From NCBI RefSeq assembly GCF_000283655.1, contig NC_016585.1, forward strand, positions 439,001 to 503,000: a stretch of DNA of 64,000 nt, in the 5' to 3' direction. The notes beneath the pieces are model-generated. The model searched no databases, had not been told where the DNA came from, and saw only the letters and a list, made by a program, of their open reading frames with translations. Within the stretch, counting starts at the first letter, position 1, and each line of letters starts with the position of its first letter. Positions 1 to 7,871 of this stretch are shown piece by piece. Position numbers and translations under genes: made by a program. The stretch comes from Azospirillum lipoferum 4B (GTDB taxonomy: Bacteria; Pseudomonadota; Alphaproteobacteria; Azospirillales; Azospirillaceae).

Positions 1-891
1 TACCCGGCCGAAGTGCCGGCGGGTGTCGAGTTCATCACCGTCGGGGTGGACGTCCAGTCCGGCACGGTGAACCCGCGGCTGGAGGCCTCCGTCTACGGTT
101 GGGGCCGCGGGCTGGAGGTCTGGCTGATCGGCCATTTCGTCCTGGCCGGCGATCCGGCCAAGGGCGAGGTGTGGGCGGCGCTGGACGAGGGCGTGCTGCT
201 GCGCCGCTACCGCAAGCCGGACGGCACCACGCTGGACGTGCGGGCCAGCTGCATCGACTCGGGCGGCCATCACACGCAGGAGGTCTACGCCTTCGCCAAC
301 AAGCGCCGCTCCCGGCGGGTGTGGGCGATCAAGGGCCGGTCGGAAAGCCGGGGCCAGCGGGGCAGGGTGTGGCCGCGCAAGCCGTCCAGCAAGCTGGGCC
401 ATGTCTGGTACATGATCGGCGGCAACGCCGCGCGGGACTGGGCCTATGGCAGCCTGGCGGTGGACAAGGCCGGGCCGCGCCATGTGCATTTTCCGCAAGC
501 CGCCATCGACGGCGCCCGCGAGCTGGACGACGAGTTCTTCGCCCAGCTGACCCGCGAGAAGCTGATCGTTCCGCGCGGCCAGCAATACACGGTGTGGCAG
601 AAGCCGGCCGAGGCCCATGAGGCCGGGGTGTGCTTCGTCTACGCCTATGCCGCGGTGTGCGGCCTGCAGGCCCTGTCCGGCAAATACGTCAAGCTGGGCG
701 AGGCCGACATCGAGGCGGCACCGGCTGAAGCCGGCGATACGGCCGGCGAGACCATGACGGAATCGACTCCGGCCGACGCCATCGCCGCGGCGGTGGAGCG
801 GGCGCGCCGGCTGAGCCGGCCGGCCGCAGCCGTCCAACCGGCGGCACCGACGCCGCCGGCCTCGACCGACAAAGGGGAACTCTACCTATGA
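1..891 (+). CDS. Phage terminase large subunit (GpA-like), 5' partial
   Basis: This is the C-terminal 296 residues of a lambda GpA-type large terminase, the motor and nuclease that packages phage DNA into proheads; the ATPase half lies before the window. The visible part is the nuclease domain. It starts just before a GVDVQSG segment, whose Asp is the usual metal ligand, and a CIDSGGHH segment follows at about residue 85. A low-complexity Ala/Pro tail ends the protein. The frame is open from base 1 and the GTG at 13 is internal, so the true start is upstream. The stop overlaps the next start by 4 bases (ATGA), as in a translationally coupled head operon. Family assignment rests on these motifs plus the following gpW-portal-protease order. 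Confidence 0.88.
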   Translation, partial: YPAEVPAGVEFITVGVDVQSGTVNPRLEASVYGWGRGLEVWLIGHFVLAGDPAKGEVWAALDEGVLLRRYRKPDGTTLDVRASCIDSGGHHTQEVYAFANKRRSRRVWAIKGRSESRGQRGRVWPRKPSSKLGHVWYMIGGNAARDWAYGSLAVDKAGPRHVHFPQAAIDGARELDDEFFAQLTREKLIVPRGQQYTVWQKPAEAHEAGVCFVYAYAAVCGLQALSGKYVKLGEADIEAAPAEAGDTAGETMTESTPADAIAAAVERARRLSRPAAAVQPAAPTPPASTDKGELYL

Positions 892-1121
892 CCGACGTCA
901 CCATCCTGGAGGCGTGGCTCGCCGACGCGCGGGCCGCGCACCATGCCCTGCGGATCGGCCAGCAGAAGGTCAGCGTGCGCTTCGGCGACCGCGTGGTCGA
1001 ATACGCCCCGGCCAACGCCACCCAGCTCGCCAGCTACATCGCCTCGCTGGAGCGCCAGATCGCCGCGGCGAAGGGCCGGCGCGGTCCGGCGGTGTCGCCC
1101 TATGTCCGGATGATCGGTTGA
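888..1121 (+). CDS. gpW-like head-tail connector
   Basis: This 77-residue protein has the size, position and pattern of the lambda gpW family. Such proteins bind the portal ring after DNA packaging and allow tail attachment. The visible pattern is an N-terminal helix, a basic strand with VRFGDRVVEY, a second helix (QLASYIASLERQI) and a basic tail with RRGP, which is typical of gpW. It starts in an ATGA overlap with the terminase gene and its stop overlaps the portal ATG by one base. The gene is too small to identify by sequence alone, but the order terminase-gpW-portal makes the call solid. Confidence 0.8.
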   Translation: MTDVTILEAWLADARAAHHALRIGQQKVSVRFGDRVVEYAPANATQLASYIASLERQIAAAKGRRGPAVSPYVRMIG

Positions 1122-2731
1122 TGGCCACCGCTCCCGTCATCCTCGACCAACACGGGCGGCCTATTCCGCAGGCCGAGATCCGGCGGGCTCGGGCGCAGGC
1201 AGCGATGGGCGCCTTTCTCGCCGGATCGGGCAACGCGCCCGAGCTGCGCGACTGGACGCCGGCGGCGGGCTCGCCCGATGCCGACCTCGACGGCGACCGC
1301 CAGACCATCGTCGCCCGCGCCCGCGACCTGGAGCGCAACGACGCCCTGGTCTCCGGTGCGGTCCAGTCGCTGAAGGACAGCGCCATCGGCTTCGGTCTGG
1401 ATTTCCAGTCGATGCCGGACTACCGGGCGCTGGGCATCGGCCGCGACCAGGCGCAGGACGCCGCCCGGCGGATCGAATCCATCTGGCACGAGTGGAGCGA
1501 GGACCGCGACGCCTGCGACGTCACCGGCCAGCTGCCCTTCGGCGCGATGCTGCGCCAGTCGGTGCAGTCCGACCTCGTCGCCGGCGAAAGCCTGCAACTG
1601 GCCCTGTGGCTGCCGGAGCGGCAGCGCCGGCTGGGCAGCCGCTTCGCCACCGTGATGCAGACGGTGGAGGCGGACCGGCTGTCCAACCCGCAGGACCGCA
1701 TCGGCGATCCGCGCCTGCGCGACGGTGTCGAGATCGACGGGTATGGCGCACCCGTCGCCTACCATATCCGCAGCAGCCATCCGGGCGACCTGTTCATGCC
1801 CTGGGCGATGGCGGCGGCGGAGTGGCAGCGGGTGCCGTTGCGCGGGCCGGGCGGCCGGCGGGTGGTGATCCACTCCTTCGACCAGAAGCGGCCGGGCCAG
1901 CACCGCGGCGTTTCGGTGTTCGCGCCGGTGATGACCGAGCTGAAGCAGCGCGCCCGGTTCCAGCGGGCCGAGCTGCAGGCGGCGGTGGTCAACGCGGTGA
2001 TCGCCGCGGTGCTGGAAAGCCCGGCGGACGGGCAGACGCTGCTGGACCTGTTCGGCGACGCCAACAGCTACATGGACATGCGCAACACCCAGCCGTCGGT
2101 GCAGCTCGGCATCGGCCCGGGCGGCGCCATCCCGCGGCTGCTGCCGGGCGAGTCGCTGAAGGGCTACTCGTCCAACCGCCCCAGCGCCGGGATGGACGGG
2201 TTCGTCACCACGGTCAGCCGGCTGATCGCCACCGGCATCGGCATGACCTACGAGACCTTCATGCGCGACTTCTCCAAGACCAACTACTCCAGCGCCCGCG
2301 CGTCGCTGTTGGAGGGCTGGCGCTTCGTGCTGTTCCTGCGCATGCACAAGACGCTGACCTGGTGCCGGCCGACGCTCGACCTGGTGCTGGAGGAGGCGGT
2401 GTGGCGCGGCTACATCGACCTGCCGGGCTTCTCGGAAAGCCGGGCGCGGCGGCAGGCGTGGCTGCGCGGGGTGTGGCGCGGTCCGGCGCGCGGCTGGGTG
2501 GACCCGGTGAAGGAAATCACCGCCGCGGCGATGCGGGTGCGGCTCGGCATCTCCACCCTGCGCGACGAGGCGCTGGACCAGGGCCGCGACCTCGACGACC
2601 TGCTGGACCAGATCGCGCTGGAACAGGAGGCGCTGAAGGCGCGCGGGCTGACCCTGCCCGAGGTCAACTTCATGCCCACGCCCGACCCGATTGAAAACGC
2701 CCAGCCCGAACCGGCAGCCGCCGGCGCGTAA
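1121..2731 (+). CDS. Phage portal protein (lambda gpB family)
   Basis: This 536-residue protein would form the dodecameric portal at the unique capsid vertex, through which DNA enters and leaves. Its length is almost that of lambda gpB. Family-typical segments include an N-terminal region with RARDLERND followed by a strand about avoiding internal deletions, a GESLQLALW segment, and a YSSARASLLEGWR segment near residue 390, characteristic of lambda-type portals. The frame is open further upstream, but the ATG at 1121 overlaps the gpW stop and gives a normal N-terminus, so it is chosen. The C-terminus ends in an Ala/Pro-rich tail. Confidence 0.9.
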   Translation: MATAPVILDQHGRPIPQAEIRRARAQAAMGAFLAGSGNAPELRDWTPAAGSPDADLDGDRQTIVARARDLERNDALVSGAVQSLKDSAIGFGLDFQSMPDYRALGIGRDQAQDAARRIESIWHEWSEDRDACDVTGQLPFGAMLRQSVQSDLVAGESLQLALWLPERQRRLGSRFATVMQTVEADRLSNPQDRIGDPRLRDGVEIDGYGAPVAYHIRSSHPGDLFMPWAMAAAEWQRVPLRGPGGRRVVIHSFDQKRPGQHRGVSVFAPVMTELKQRARFQRAELQAAVVNAVIAAVLESPADGQTLLDLFGDANSYMDMRNTQPSVQLGIGPGGAIPRLLPGESLKGYSSNRPSAGMDGFVTTVSRLIATGIGMTYETFMRDFSKTNYSSARASLLEGWRFVLFLRMHKTLTWCRPTLDLVLEEAVWRGYIDLPGFSESRARRQAWLRGVWRGPARGWVDPVKEITAAAMRVRLGISTLRDEALDQGRDLDDLLDQIALEQEALKARGLTLPEVNFMPTPDPIENAQPEPAAAGA

Positions 2732-2746
2732 CGGAGTCCACCCGAC

Positions 2747-3586
2747 ATGCTGAAGACGATGCAGCCCGTGCTGGTGGCCCCAGCCTGGGCCGAGACGGCG
2801 GCTGCGCGCATGGTGCAGCTGACCCGGGCCGGGGCCGAGCTGCCGGCCGGCTGCACCCGGCTGGGCGAGGTTAACGGCACGCGCCGGCCCTACGAGGTGG
2901 ACCGGGGTGTGGCGGTGGTGTCGGTCGCCGGGCTGCTGGTGCCCAAGCTGGGCTATATCGGTGCCAGCTGGGCCACCGGTTACGACGGGCTGCGCTTTCA
3001 GCTGGCGCACGCCTTCGCCGATCCGGACGTGCGCGCCGTCTGCCTCGACATCGACAGCGGCGGCGGCATCGCCCAGGGCTGTTTCGACCTGGTGGACTGG
3101 ATCGTCGCCACCAAGAAAGCCGCGGCCAAGCCGGTGGGAGCCATCTGCAGCGAAGAGGCCTATTCCGCCGCCTACGCCATCGCCTGCGCGGCCGACAGCA
3201 TCGCGGTGCCGCGCACCGGCGGCGTGGGATCGATCGGCGTCTGGCTGATGCACTGGGACTATTCCCGCATGCTGGAGGAGGCCGGGCTGAAACCGACCCT
3301 CATCCAGTCCGGCGCCCACAAGACCGACGGCCACCCCTATGCCGCGCTGCCCGACGCGGTGCGCGCCGACTGGCAGGGGCAGGTCGATGCGCTGCGCCAG
3401 CTCTTCGCCGAAACCGTCGCCCGCGCCCGCGGGCTCGACGTGGCGGCGGTCCTCGCCACCGAGGCCCGCTGTTTCGAGGGGCCGGTCGGCACTGCCGAGG
3501 CCGTGCGCCTTGGGCTGGCCGATGCGGTCCTGCCACCCGACCAGGCCTTTGCGGCTCTGGTGGATCATGTGAGGGACATCCAGTGA
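2747..3586 (+). CDS. S49-family prohead protease (lambda gpC N-terminal type)
   Basis: This 279-residue serine peptidase is of the SppA/S49 type and would cut scaffold and portal proteins during prohead maturation. The LDIDSGGG segment near residue 100, the probable nucleophile Ser140 in EEAYSAAYA, and the probable general base Lys192 in SGAHKTDG form the Ser/Lys dyad expected for S49 enzymes. In lambda the protease is fused to the Nu3 scaffold, which starts internally. Here the downstream scaffold-like protein is a separate gene whose GTG start overlaps this stop codon. Position between portal and decoration protein supports the role. Confidence 0.88.
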   Translation: MLKTMQPVLVAPAWAETAAARMVQLTRAGAELPAGCTRLGEVNGTRRPYEVDRGVAVVSVAGLLVPKLGYIGASWATGYDGLRFQLAHAFADPDVRAVCLDIDSGGGIAQGCFDLVDWIVATKKAAAKPVGAICSEEAYSAAYAIACAADSIAVPRTGGVGSIGVWLMHWDYSRMLEEAGLKPTLIQSGAHKTDGHPYAALPDAVRADWQGQVDALRQLFAETVARARGLDVAAVLATEARCFEGPVGTAEAVRLGLADAVLPPDQAFAALVDHVRDIQ

Positions 3587-4104
3587 AGACTTTCAGCTTC
3601 GCTCACCTGAACCCCTTCGGCCGCTCCAAGGCGGCGGACGGGGAGACCCAGGCGGGCACCGACAGCACGCCCAAGGCGGGCGAAGAGTCCGGTCAGCAGG
3701 ACCAGGAGGACGACAAGGAGAAGCCGGCGGACGGTGACGAACCGAAAGCCGGCAGCCAGCAGGCCGCCGCACCGAGCGAACGCGAGCGCTGCGCCGCCAT
3801 CTTCGCCGCGCCGGCCGCTGCCGGCCGCGTCCAGCTCGCCGCCCATCTGGCCTTCAACACCGACCTGACGGTCGAGGCCGCTTGCGCCGCGCTGGAGGCC
3901 GCCCCCATCGGCGCCACCGCGCCCGGCGCCTCCACCCCCACCGGCAACCCGCTGGCGCTCGCCGCCATGGACGCCCACCCCAACCCGACCGTCGGCGCCT
4001 CCACCGACACCGGCAGCCTGAGCGACGACGAGAAGGCCGCCGCCGCGGTGCTGTCGAGCATGGCCGCCGTCGGGCTCATTGCGAAGAAGGACGGCACCCG
4101 ATGA
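3583..4104 (+). CDS. Probable scaffold-like head assembly protein
   Basis: This 173-residue protein starts at a GTG overlapping the protease stop and ends overlapping the next ATG. The N-terminal 65 residues are highly charged and Gln/Asp/Glu/Lys-rich, as expected for a flexible scaffold. The rest is Ala-rich and helical, with an ERERCAAIFAAP segment near residue 67 that recurs in C-terminal parts of phage S49 proteases. I infer it plays the role of lambda Nu3, the internal scaffold, here split from the protease. There is no catalytic motif. The role comes from position and composition, not from strong similarity. Confidence 0.6.
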   Translation: MKTFSFAHLNPFGRSKAADGETQAGTDSTPKAGEESGQQDQEDDKEKPADGDEPKAGSQQAAAPSERERCAAIFAAPAAAGRVQLAAHLAFNTDLTVEAACAALEAAPIGATAPGASTPTGNPLALAAMDAHPNPTVGASTDTGSLSDDEKAAAAVLSSMAAVGLIAKKDGTR

Positions 4105-4460
4105 CCCCCGCCAGCTTCTCCTCCCAAACCAGCCAGCCGCTGCCGTCCCTGATCGCCGGCGACTTCCCGCGCGTCACCCGGCTGGTGACCATCGCCAGCG
4201 GCGCCGGCGTGCTGCCCGCCGGTGCCGTGCTCGGCCGAATCGCCGCCGGCGGCAAGTTCACCCTGTCGGCCGCCGCGTCCAGCGACGGCTCCGAAGCGGT
4301 GCGCGCGGTGCTGGCCGAGCCGGTGGACGCCAGCCTGTCCGACGTGGTTGCCGTCGTCTACCTGAGCGGCGAGTTCAACGCGGGCGAGCTGACTTTCGGC
4401 GCCGGCCATTCCGCCGCGTCGGCGGCCGACGCGCTGCGCGACCTGTCGATCTTCCTCTGA
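4101..4460 (+). CDS. Head decoration protein (lambda gpD-like)
   Basis: This 119-residue protein would trim the capsid surface at threefold axes and stabilise the expanded head. Features matching the gpD family are its size, a disordered Ser/Thr/Gln N-terminus, a LPAGAVLGRI segment, a VAVVYLSGEFN segment near the C-terminus, and its place directly before the major capsid gene. The ATG at 4101 overlaps the preceding stop; the frame is open far upstream but that part is a shadow of the scaffold gene. Confidence 0.82.
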   Translation: MTPASFSSQTSQPLPSLIAGDFPRVTRLVTIASGAGVLPAGAVLGRIAAGGKFTLSAAASSDGSEAVRAVLAEPVDASLSDVVAVVYLSGEFNAGELTFGAGHSAASAADALRDLSIFL

Positions 4461-4472
4461 GGACACCCACCC

Positions 4473-5498
4473 ATGGACATCTACTCCACCCTCGCCATGC
4501 TGGGGGTGCTGCGGTCGCTGCGCGCCAAGGCTCCCCGCTTCCTGCTGGACATGTTCTTCCCGCTGGCCAGCTTCAGCGATACCGAGAAGATCATCTTCGA
4601 CGTCGAGGTCGACGACATCGAGGTCGCTCCCTTCGTCTCGCCGCTGGCCGCCGGCCGCGTCGGCACCGACACCGGCTATGAAACCAAGATGTTCGCCCCG
4701 GCCTATGTGAAGCCGCTGCACGACATCAAGCCGGACGAGCCGCTGCGCCGGCTGGCCGGCGAACCGCTGGCCGGCAGCCTGTCGGCCGCGGCACGCGAAC
4801 AGGCGATCCTGGGGGCCAAGCTGCAGCGCCAGCTGACCCAGATTCTGCGCCGCAAGGAGGTGATGGCGGCCGAGGTCCTGCGCACCGGCAAATGCGTGGT
4901 GAAGGGCGAGAAATACCCGGAGGTGCTGGTGGACTTCCAACGCGCCGGCGACCTGTCGCTGGTGCTGTCCGCCGGCGCCCGCTGGGGCGAGGCCGGCGTG
5001 TCGCCCTATGCCGACCTGTCGGAATGGATCGACCTGGTGGGGCAGAAGTCCGGCGCCGCGGTGAATGTCGTGGTGATGGACGCCAAGGCCTGGGCGCTGT
5101 TCGAGGCCGACCCGAAGCTGGAGAAGGTGCTCGACCGCAACCTGGGGCAGGCCGCCATCGTCCAGATGGGCTTCCAGCCCGGCGTGCCCGGCACCCCGGT
5201 CTACAAGGGCCGGATCGGCATGGTTGAGCTGTACACCTACAACGACACCTACACCGAGGGCGGCGTCACCAAGCCGCTGCTGCCGGACCACACGGTGCTG
5301 CTGGGCGCCACCGGCGCCATGGAGGGCACCCAGGCCCATGGCGCCATCCTCGACCCGCGCGCCGGCTATCAGGCCCTGGAGGTCTTCCCCAAGAGCTGGA
5401 TCGAAGAGAACCCGGGCCGGCGCCTGCTGCTGAGCCAGTCGGCGCCGCTGGTCTACCCGCGGCGTCCCAACGCCTGCATGGCCGCGACGGTGAGGTGA
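4473..5498 (+). CDS. Major capsid protein (lambda gpE family)
   Basis: This 341-residue protein is the main shell subunit. It has the length of lambda gpE (341 residues) and family features: an N-terminal MDIYST segment, EKIIFDVEVDD near residue 32, a central long alpha-helical region with Arg/Lys-rich repeats, and a C-terminal ENPGRRLLLSQSAPLVYPRRPN segment typical of gpE C-termini. A 12-base gap separates it from the decoration protein gene and it has a normal ATG. Expression is expected to be the highest of the head operon. Confidence 0.92.
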   Translation: MDIYSTLAMLGVLRSLRAKAPRFLLDMFFPLASFSDTEKIIFDVEVDDIEVAPFVSPLAAGRVGTDTGYETKMFAPAYVKPLHDIKPDEPLRRLAGEPLAGSLSAAAREQAILGAKLQRQLTQILRRKEVMAAEVLRTGKCVVKGEKYPEVLVDFQRAGDLSLVLSAGARWGEAGVSPYADLSEWIDLVGQKSGAAVNVVVMDAKAWALFEADPKLEKVLDRNLGQAAIVQMGFQPGVPGTPVYKGRIGMVELYTYNDTYTEGGVTKPLLPDHTVLLGATGAMEGTQAHGAILDPRAGYQALEVFPKSWIEENPGRRLLLSQSAPLVYPRRPNACMAATVR

Positions 5499-5501
5499 TC
5501 C

Positions 5502-5831
5502 ATGGCCAAGCTGCGCCTGCTGGCCACCGTGAAGGTGGCCAAGGAGACCACGCTGCGGCCGGGGGCCGTCATCGAGGTCAAGGACCCGGAAGACGAACAG
5601 GCTGCCTCGCTGGTGGCCCGCGGCTTCGCCCGCTGGGTGAAGGCCGGCGACGGGATCGAGGAGGACGGGCTGCCGCTCGACCGCATCATCGCGGCGATCG
5701 GCCAGCTGGACCCGGCGAATGCCAAGCACTTCAGGGGCGGCAAGCCGGAGCTGAAGGCGCTGGGCGAGCTGCTGGGGGTGGACATTACCGCTGACCAGCG
5801 TGACCGGGCCTGGGCCGCCCTGCAGGGCTGA
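5502..5831 (+). CDS. Small head protein, function unknown (gpFI position)
   Basis: This 109-residue protein sits where lambda has FI, between the capsid and head-tail attachment genes. The N-terminal half is beta-rich (a KLRLLATVKV strand, then a VIEVKD strand and a VARGFARWV helix). The C-terminal half has a HFRGGKPELKAL segment and a short helical tail. I do not recognise a specific family. By position it may help head completion or packaging. It starts three bases after the capsid stop. Confidence 0.6.
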   Translation: MAKLRLLATVKVAKETTLRPGAVIEVKDPEDEQAASLVARGFARWVKAGDGIEEDGLPLDRIIAAIGQLDPANAKHFRGGKPELKALGELLGVDITADQRDRAWAALQG

Positions 5832-5837
5832 CCGGCC

Positions 5838-6140
5838 ATGGTCTTCGACGACCTCAACGCCGCCTGCATCGCCGCCTTCGGTGAGCCGGCGGTGATCCGC
5901 CGGGCCGGCCGCTCCGACGTCACCGTCATCGGCATCTTCGACCGCCGGCACTATCAGGTGGAGACGGACGACGGGCCGGTCTCCACCCTGATGACCTCGC
6001 TGGCCGTGGTCGACGCCGACATCGGCGGGCCGGTGCCCGCCGGCGCCGCCGTCGAGCTGCGCGGCCTGACCTTCACGGTGTCCGAGCCGCGGCCGGACGG
6101 GCAGGGCATGACCGTCCTGCTGCTGCGGGAGGCGCGCTGA
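5838..6140 (+). CDS. Head-tail attachment protein (lambda gpFII-like)
   Basis: This 100-residue protein has the pattern of the Phage_attach family: an acidic N-terminal segment (MVFDDLNAACIAAFGEPA), then a beta-barrel with GIFDRRHYQVE and a terminal strand pair ending in TVLLLREA. In lambda, gpFII plugs the gpW ring and gives the docking surface for the tail. The stop overlaps the next ATG by one base (TGATG). Confidence 0.75.
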   Translation: MVFDDLNAACIAAFGEPAVIRRAGRSDVTVIGIFDRRHYQVETDDGPVSTLMTSLAVVDADIGGPVPAGAAVELRGLTFTVSEPRPDGQGMTVLLLREAR

Positions 6141-6559
6141 TGCACGCCCGCACCCGCATCCGCAGCGCCATCGCCGCGGCGCTTGCCTCCATCGCTCCCG
6201 TCACCGCCAACCGGGACGATCCCTTGCCGGCCGACGCGCTGCCCTGCATCGGCCTGTTCACGCCCGACGAGGCGACCCAGGAACTCACCATGGGCAGCCG
6301 GCGCCAGATGCGGCGCATGGACCTCTATGTCGATGGCTATGTCCGCGCCGGCGCCGACCTGGACGACCAGCTCGACGCCATGGCGCTGCGCATCGAGCGG
6401 GCCATCGCCGCCGGCGGCAAGTTCGGCGGAACGCTGGACCGCATCGAGCTGCTGCGCACCGTCACCGACCGCCTGACCAGCGGCGAGCTGAAGGCCGGCG
6501 TCACCCGCCTGCAGTTCGCCGTGACCTACCAGACCAAGTTCGGCCAGCCCGACGCCTGA
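6140..6559 (+). CDS. Probable tail terminator/completion protein (gpU/gpZ-like)
   Basis: This 139-residue protein sits between the head-tail attachment gene and the tail tube gene, where lambda has Z and U. A leading helix (RTRIRSAIAAALA), a beta strand block with RRQMRRMDLYVDGYV, a helix with DDQLDAMALRIERAI and closing strands agree with the tail terminator fold, which caps the tail tube and fixes its length. Only one gene fills the Z/U slot here. A strong intrinsic terminator follows at 6587. Confidence 0.6.
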   Translation: MHARTRIRSAIAAALASIAPVTANRDDPLPADALPCIGLFTPDEATQELTMGSRRQMRRMDLYVDGYVRAGADLDDQLDAMALRIERAIAAGGKFGGTLDRIELLRTVTDRLTSGELKAGVTRLQFAVTYQTKFGQPDA

Positions 6560-6586
6560 GCCTTCCGGAGCCTCCGGAGCTTCCCC

Positions 6587-6615
6587 GCCGCCCGGATTCC
6601 GGGCGGCTTTTCTTT
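6587..6615 (+). terminator. Rho-independent terminator before tail tube gene
   Basis: A perfect 9-bp GC stem (6587-6595 with 6599-6607) with a 3-base loop is followed by TTTTCTTT. It separates head genes from the tail tube gene. Read-through by a phage antiterminator, or a second promoter, would be needed for tail expression. Confidence 0.85.
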
Positions 6616-6636
6616 GCCCGAAGGAGGGGCATTCCC

Positions 6637-7113
6637 ATGAGCGGCAACGCTGTTCAGAGCGCCGGCACGCGCCTGTTCATTTCCACCACCGCCCTGTGCA
6701 CCACCGAAGCGCAGTACAAGGCGCTCGCCTGGACCGAGGTCGAAGAGATCGAGGATATCGGCGCCTTCGGTGAGACCTTCGAGAAGGTCACCTACAAGAC
6801 GCTGGGCGATGGTGCCGTCCACAAGAAGAAGGGCACCGTCGACTATGGCTCGGGCACGCTGAAGCTGGCCCGCGTTCCGACCGGCGCCGGCCAGATCGCG
6901 ATCCGCGCCGCGGCCAAGAACCGCAAGGCGGCCTACAACATCAAGATCGAGTTCGACGACGCCCCGGACGGCGGCACGCCGACCACGATCTACCTGCGCG
7001 CCTACGTCATGTCCTACACCACCGAAATCGGCGGCAACGACAAGGTGATCGAGGCCAGCGTCGGGCTGGAAATCGACGCCGAGCCGATCGAGGTGGCGGC
7101 CGACGCGCCGTAA
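6637..7113 (+). CDS. Major tail tube protein (gpV-like)
   Basis: This 158-residue protein would stack in rings to build the tail tube. The pattern fits the phage tail tube fold: an N-terminal SAGTRLFIST strand, an EDIGAFGETFEKVTYKTLGDG loop near residues 40-60 that recurs in siphophage tube proteins, a KKGTVDYGSGTL strand and a C-terminal strand ending EIDAEPIE. It lacks the extra Ig-like domain of lambda gpV. A good Shine-Dalgarno (GAAGGAGG) lies about 10 bases before the ATG. It is flanked by hairpins on both sides (6587 and 7142). Confidence 0.82.
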   Translation: MSGNAVQSAGTRLFISTTALCTTEAQYKALAWTEVEEIEDIGAFGETFEKVTYKTLGDGAVHKKKGTVDYGSGTLKLARVPTGAGQIAIRAAAKNRKAAYNIKIEFDDAPDGGTPTTIYLRAYVMSYTTEIGGNDKVIEASVGLEIDAEPIEVAADAP

Positions 7114-7141
7114 GCGCCGGCGCCTACCTCCCACCCCTGAT

Positions 7142-7167
7142 GCCGGCAGCCCGCCCTGGCTGCCGGC
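7142..7167 (+). terminator. GC-rich hairpin between tail tube and chaperone genes
   Basis: A perfect 10-bp stem (7142-7151 with 7158-7167) and 6-base loop lies after the tube gene but has no T-tract. It may stabilise the tube mRNA 3' end or act as a weak attenuator that lowers chaperone expression relative to tube protein. Function is inferred from position. Confidence 0.45.
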
Positions 7168-7197
7168 CCTTCCCCCCGTCCACAGCGAGATCCTGCC

Positions 7198-7584
7198 ATG
7201 ACCGCCCCCAGCACGGCGCCGCGCTTCGCGCACGGCGTGATGACCATCTGCCTCGACGGCGAAGACGTCGAGCTGTTCGCCAACGTCCGCGCCAGCCGCA
7301 CCATCTGCCGCCTGTATGGCGGCCTGCAGCAGGCCTTCAGCAACACCAACGCCTTCGACTTCGACACGCTGGTGAATGTCGTCAACGCCGCGGCGGGCCG
7401 CGTCGGCAAACAGGCCGAGGCCACCGCCGAGGCGATCTTCGCCGAGGGTGTCGTCGTCGTCGCGCCGCAGGTGCTGCTGTTCCTGAATTTCCTCGCCGGC
7501 GGCGGCAAGGCGCCGAAGGTCGAGGGCGGCACCACCGAACCGAAGGTGGATGGCGAGGCCGCCGCATCGGGGGAAGCCGGCTGA
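7198..7584 (+). CDS. Tail assembly chaperone, short form (gpG-like)
   Basis: This 128-residue protein lies between tail tube and tape measure genes, the invariant place of the tail assembly chaperone pair. It has a HGVMTICLDGEDVELFANV start, a helical middle and a flexible charged tail, and no catalytic motif. In lambda, gpG and the frameshift product gpGT coat the tape measure during tail tube polymerisation. The stop at 7582 follows a run of five G residues at 7569-7573, and an overlapping open frame continues in the -1 frame. Confidence 0.7.
   Translation: MTAPSTAPRFAHGVMTICLDGEDVELFANVRASRTICRLYGGLQQAFSNTNAFDFDTLVNVVNAAAGRVGKQAEATAEAIFAEGVVVVAPQVLLFLNFLAGGGKAPKVEGGTTEPKVDGEAAASGEAG
7567..7584 (+). 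other. Candidate programmed -1 frameshift site
   Basis: The zero frame reads TCG GGG GAA GCC GGC TGA. A GGG codon inside a run of five G residues (7569-7573) can re-pair perfectly one base back, giving -1 reading GGA AGC CGG CTG into the downstream chaperone frame. The stop is only four codons later. The geometry matches lambda G/GT, though the heptamer is not the classical one. Confidence 0.5.
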
Positions 7585-7841
7585 CCTTCGCGGAGTACGT
7601 GGACCGGATGTTCCAGTACGCCACGGGCTGGCTGGGATGGTCGCGCAGCGAGGCGCTGGACGCCCCGTTCCCCGACATCCAGCTGGCCCTGGACGGGAAG
7701 GTCGATTTCCTCGCCGCCACCACTCCCGGGGCCAAGCGCCAGAGGCGCAAGCCCAAGGACACGGCGGAGCTGAAGGAGCGGGCGCGGGCCGTGTTCGGCC
7801 TGAAGCGCCCACAACAGGGCAAGGGCAGGGGCGCCGGGTGA
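7572..7841 (+). CDS. Tail assembly chaperone T region (frameshift extension)
   Basis: This 89-residue segment is in the -1 frame relative to the preceding gene. It would be made as a fusion of about 214 residues by frameshifting at 7569-7573. It begins GSRLTFAEYVDRM, has an aromatic helix (FQYATGWLGWSR) and ends in a strongly basic tail, as expected for the part of gpGT that contacts the tape measure. An independent start at GTG 7599 (GGAG four bases before) or ATG 7608 is possible. The stop lies 30 bases before the tape measure ATG. Confidence 0.6.
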   Translation, partial: GSRLTFAEYVDRMFQYATGWLGWSRSEALDAPFPDIQLALDGKVDFLAATTPGAKRQRRKPKDTAELKERARAVFGLKRPQQGKGRGAG

Positions 7842-7871
7842 CCGGCGCCCTTTTCGTTTCCGGAGACCGGC

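Noticed and set aside
1100-3568. Minus-strand open frame of 822 codons under the portal and protease genes
   Set aside because: GC-rich DNA leaves long open frames opposite real genes. The product is Gly/His/Arg/Gln-rich without domains, and the plus strand carries recognised phage genes.
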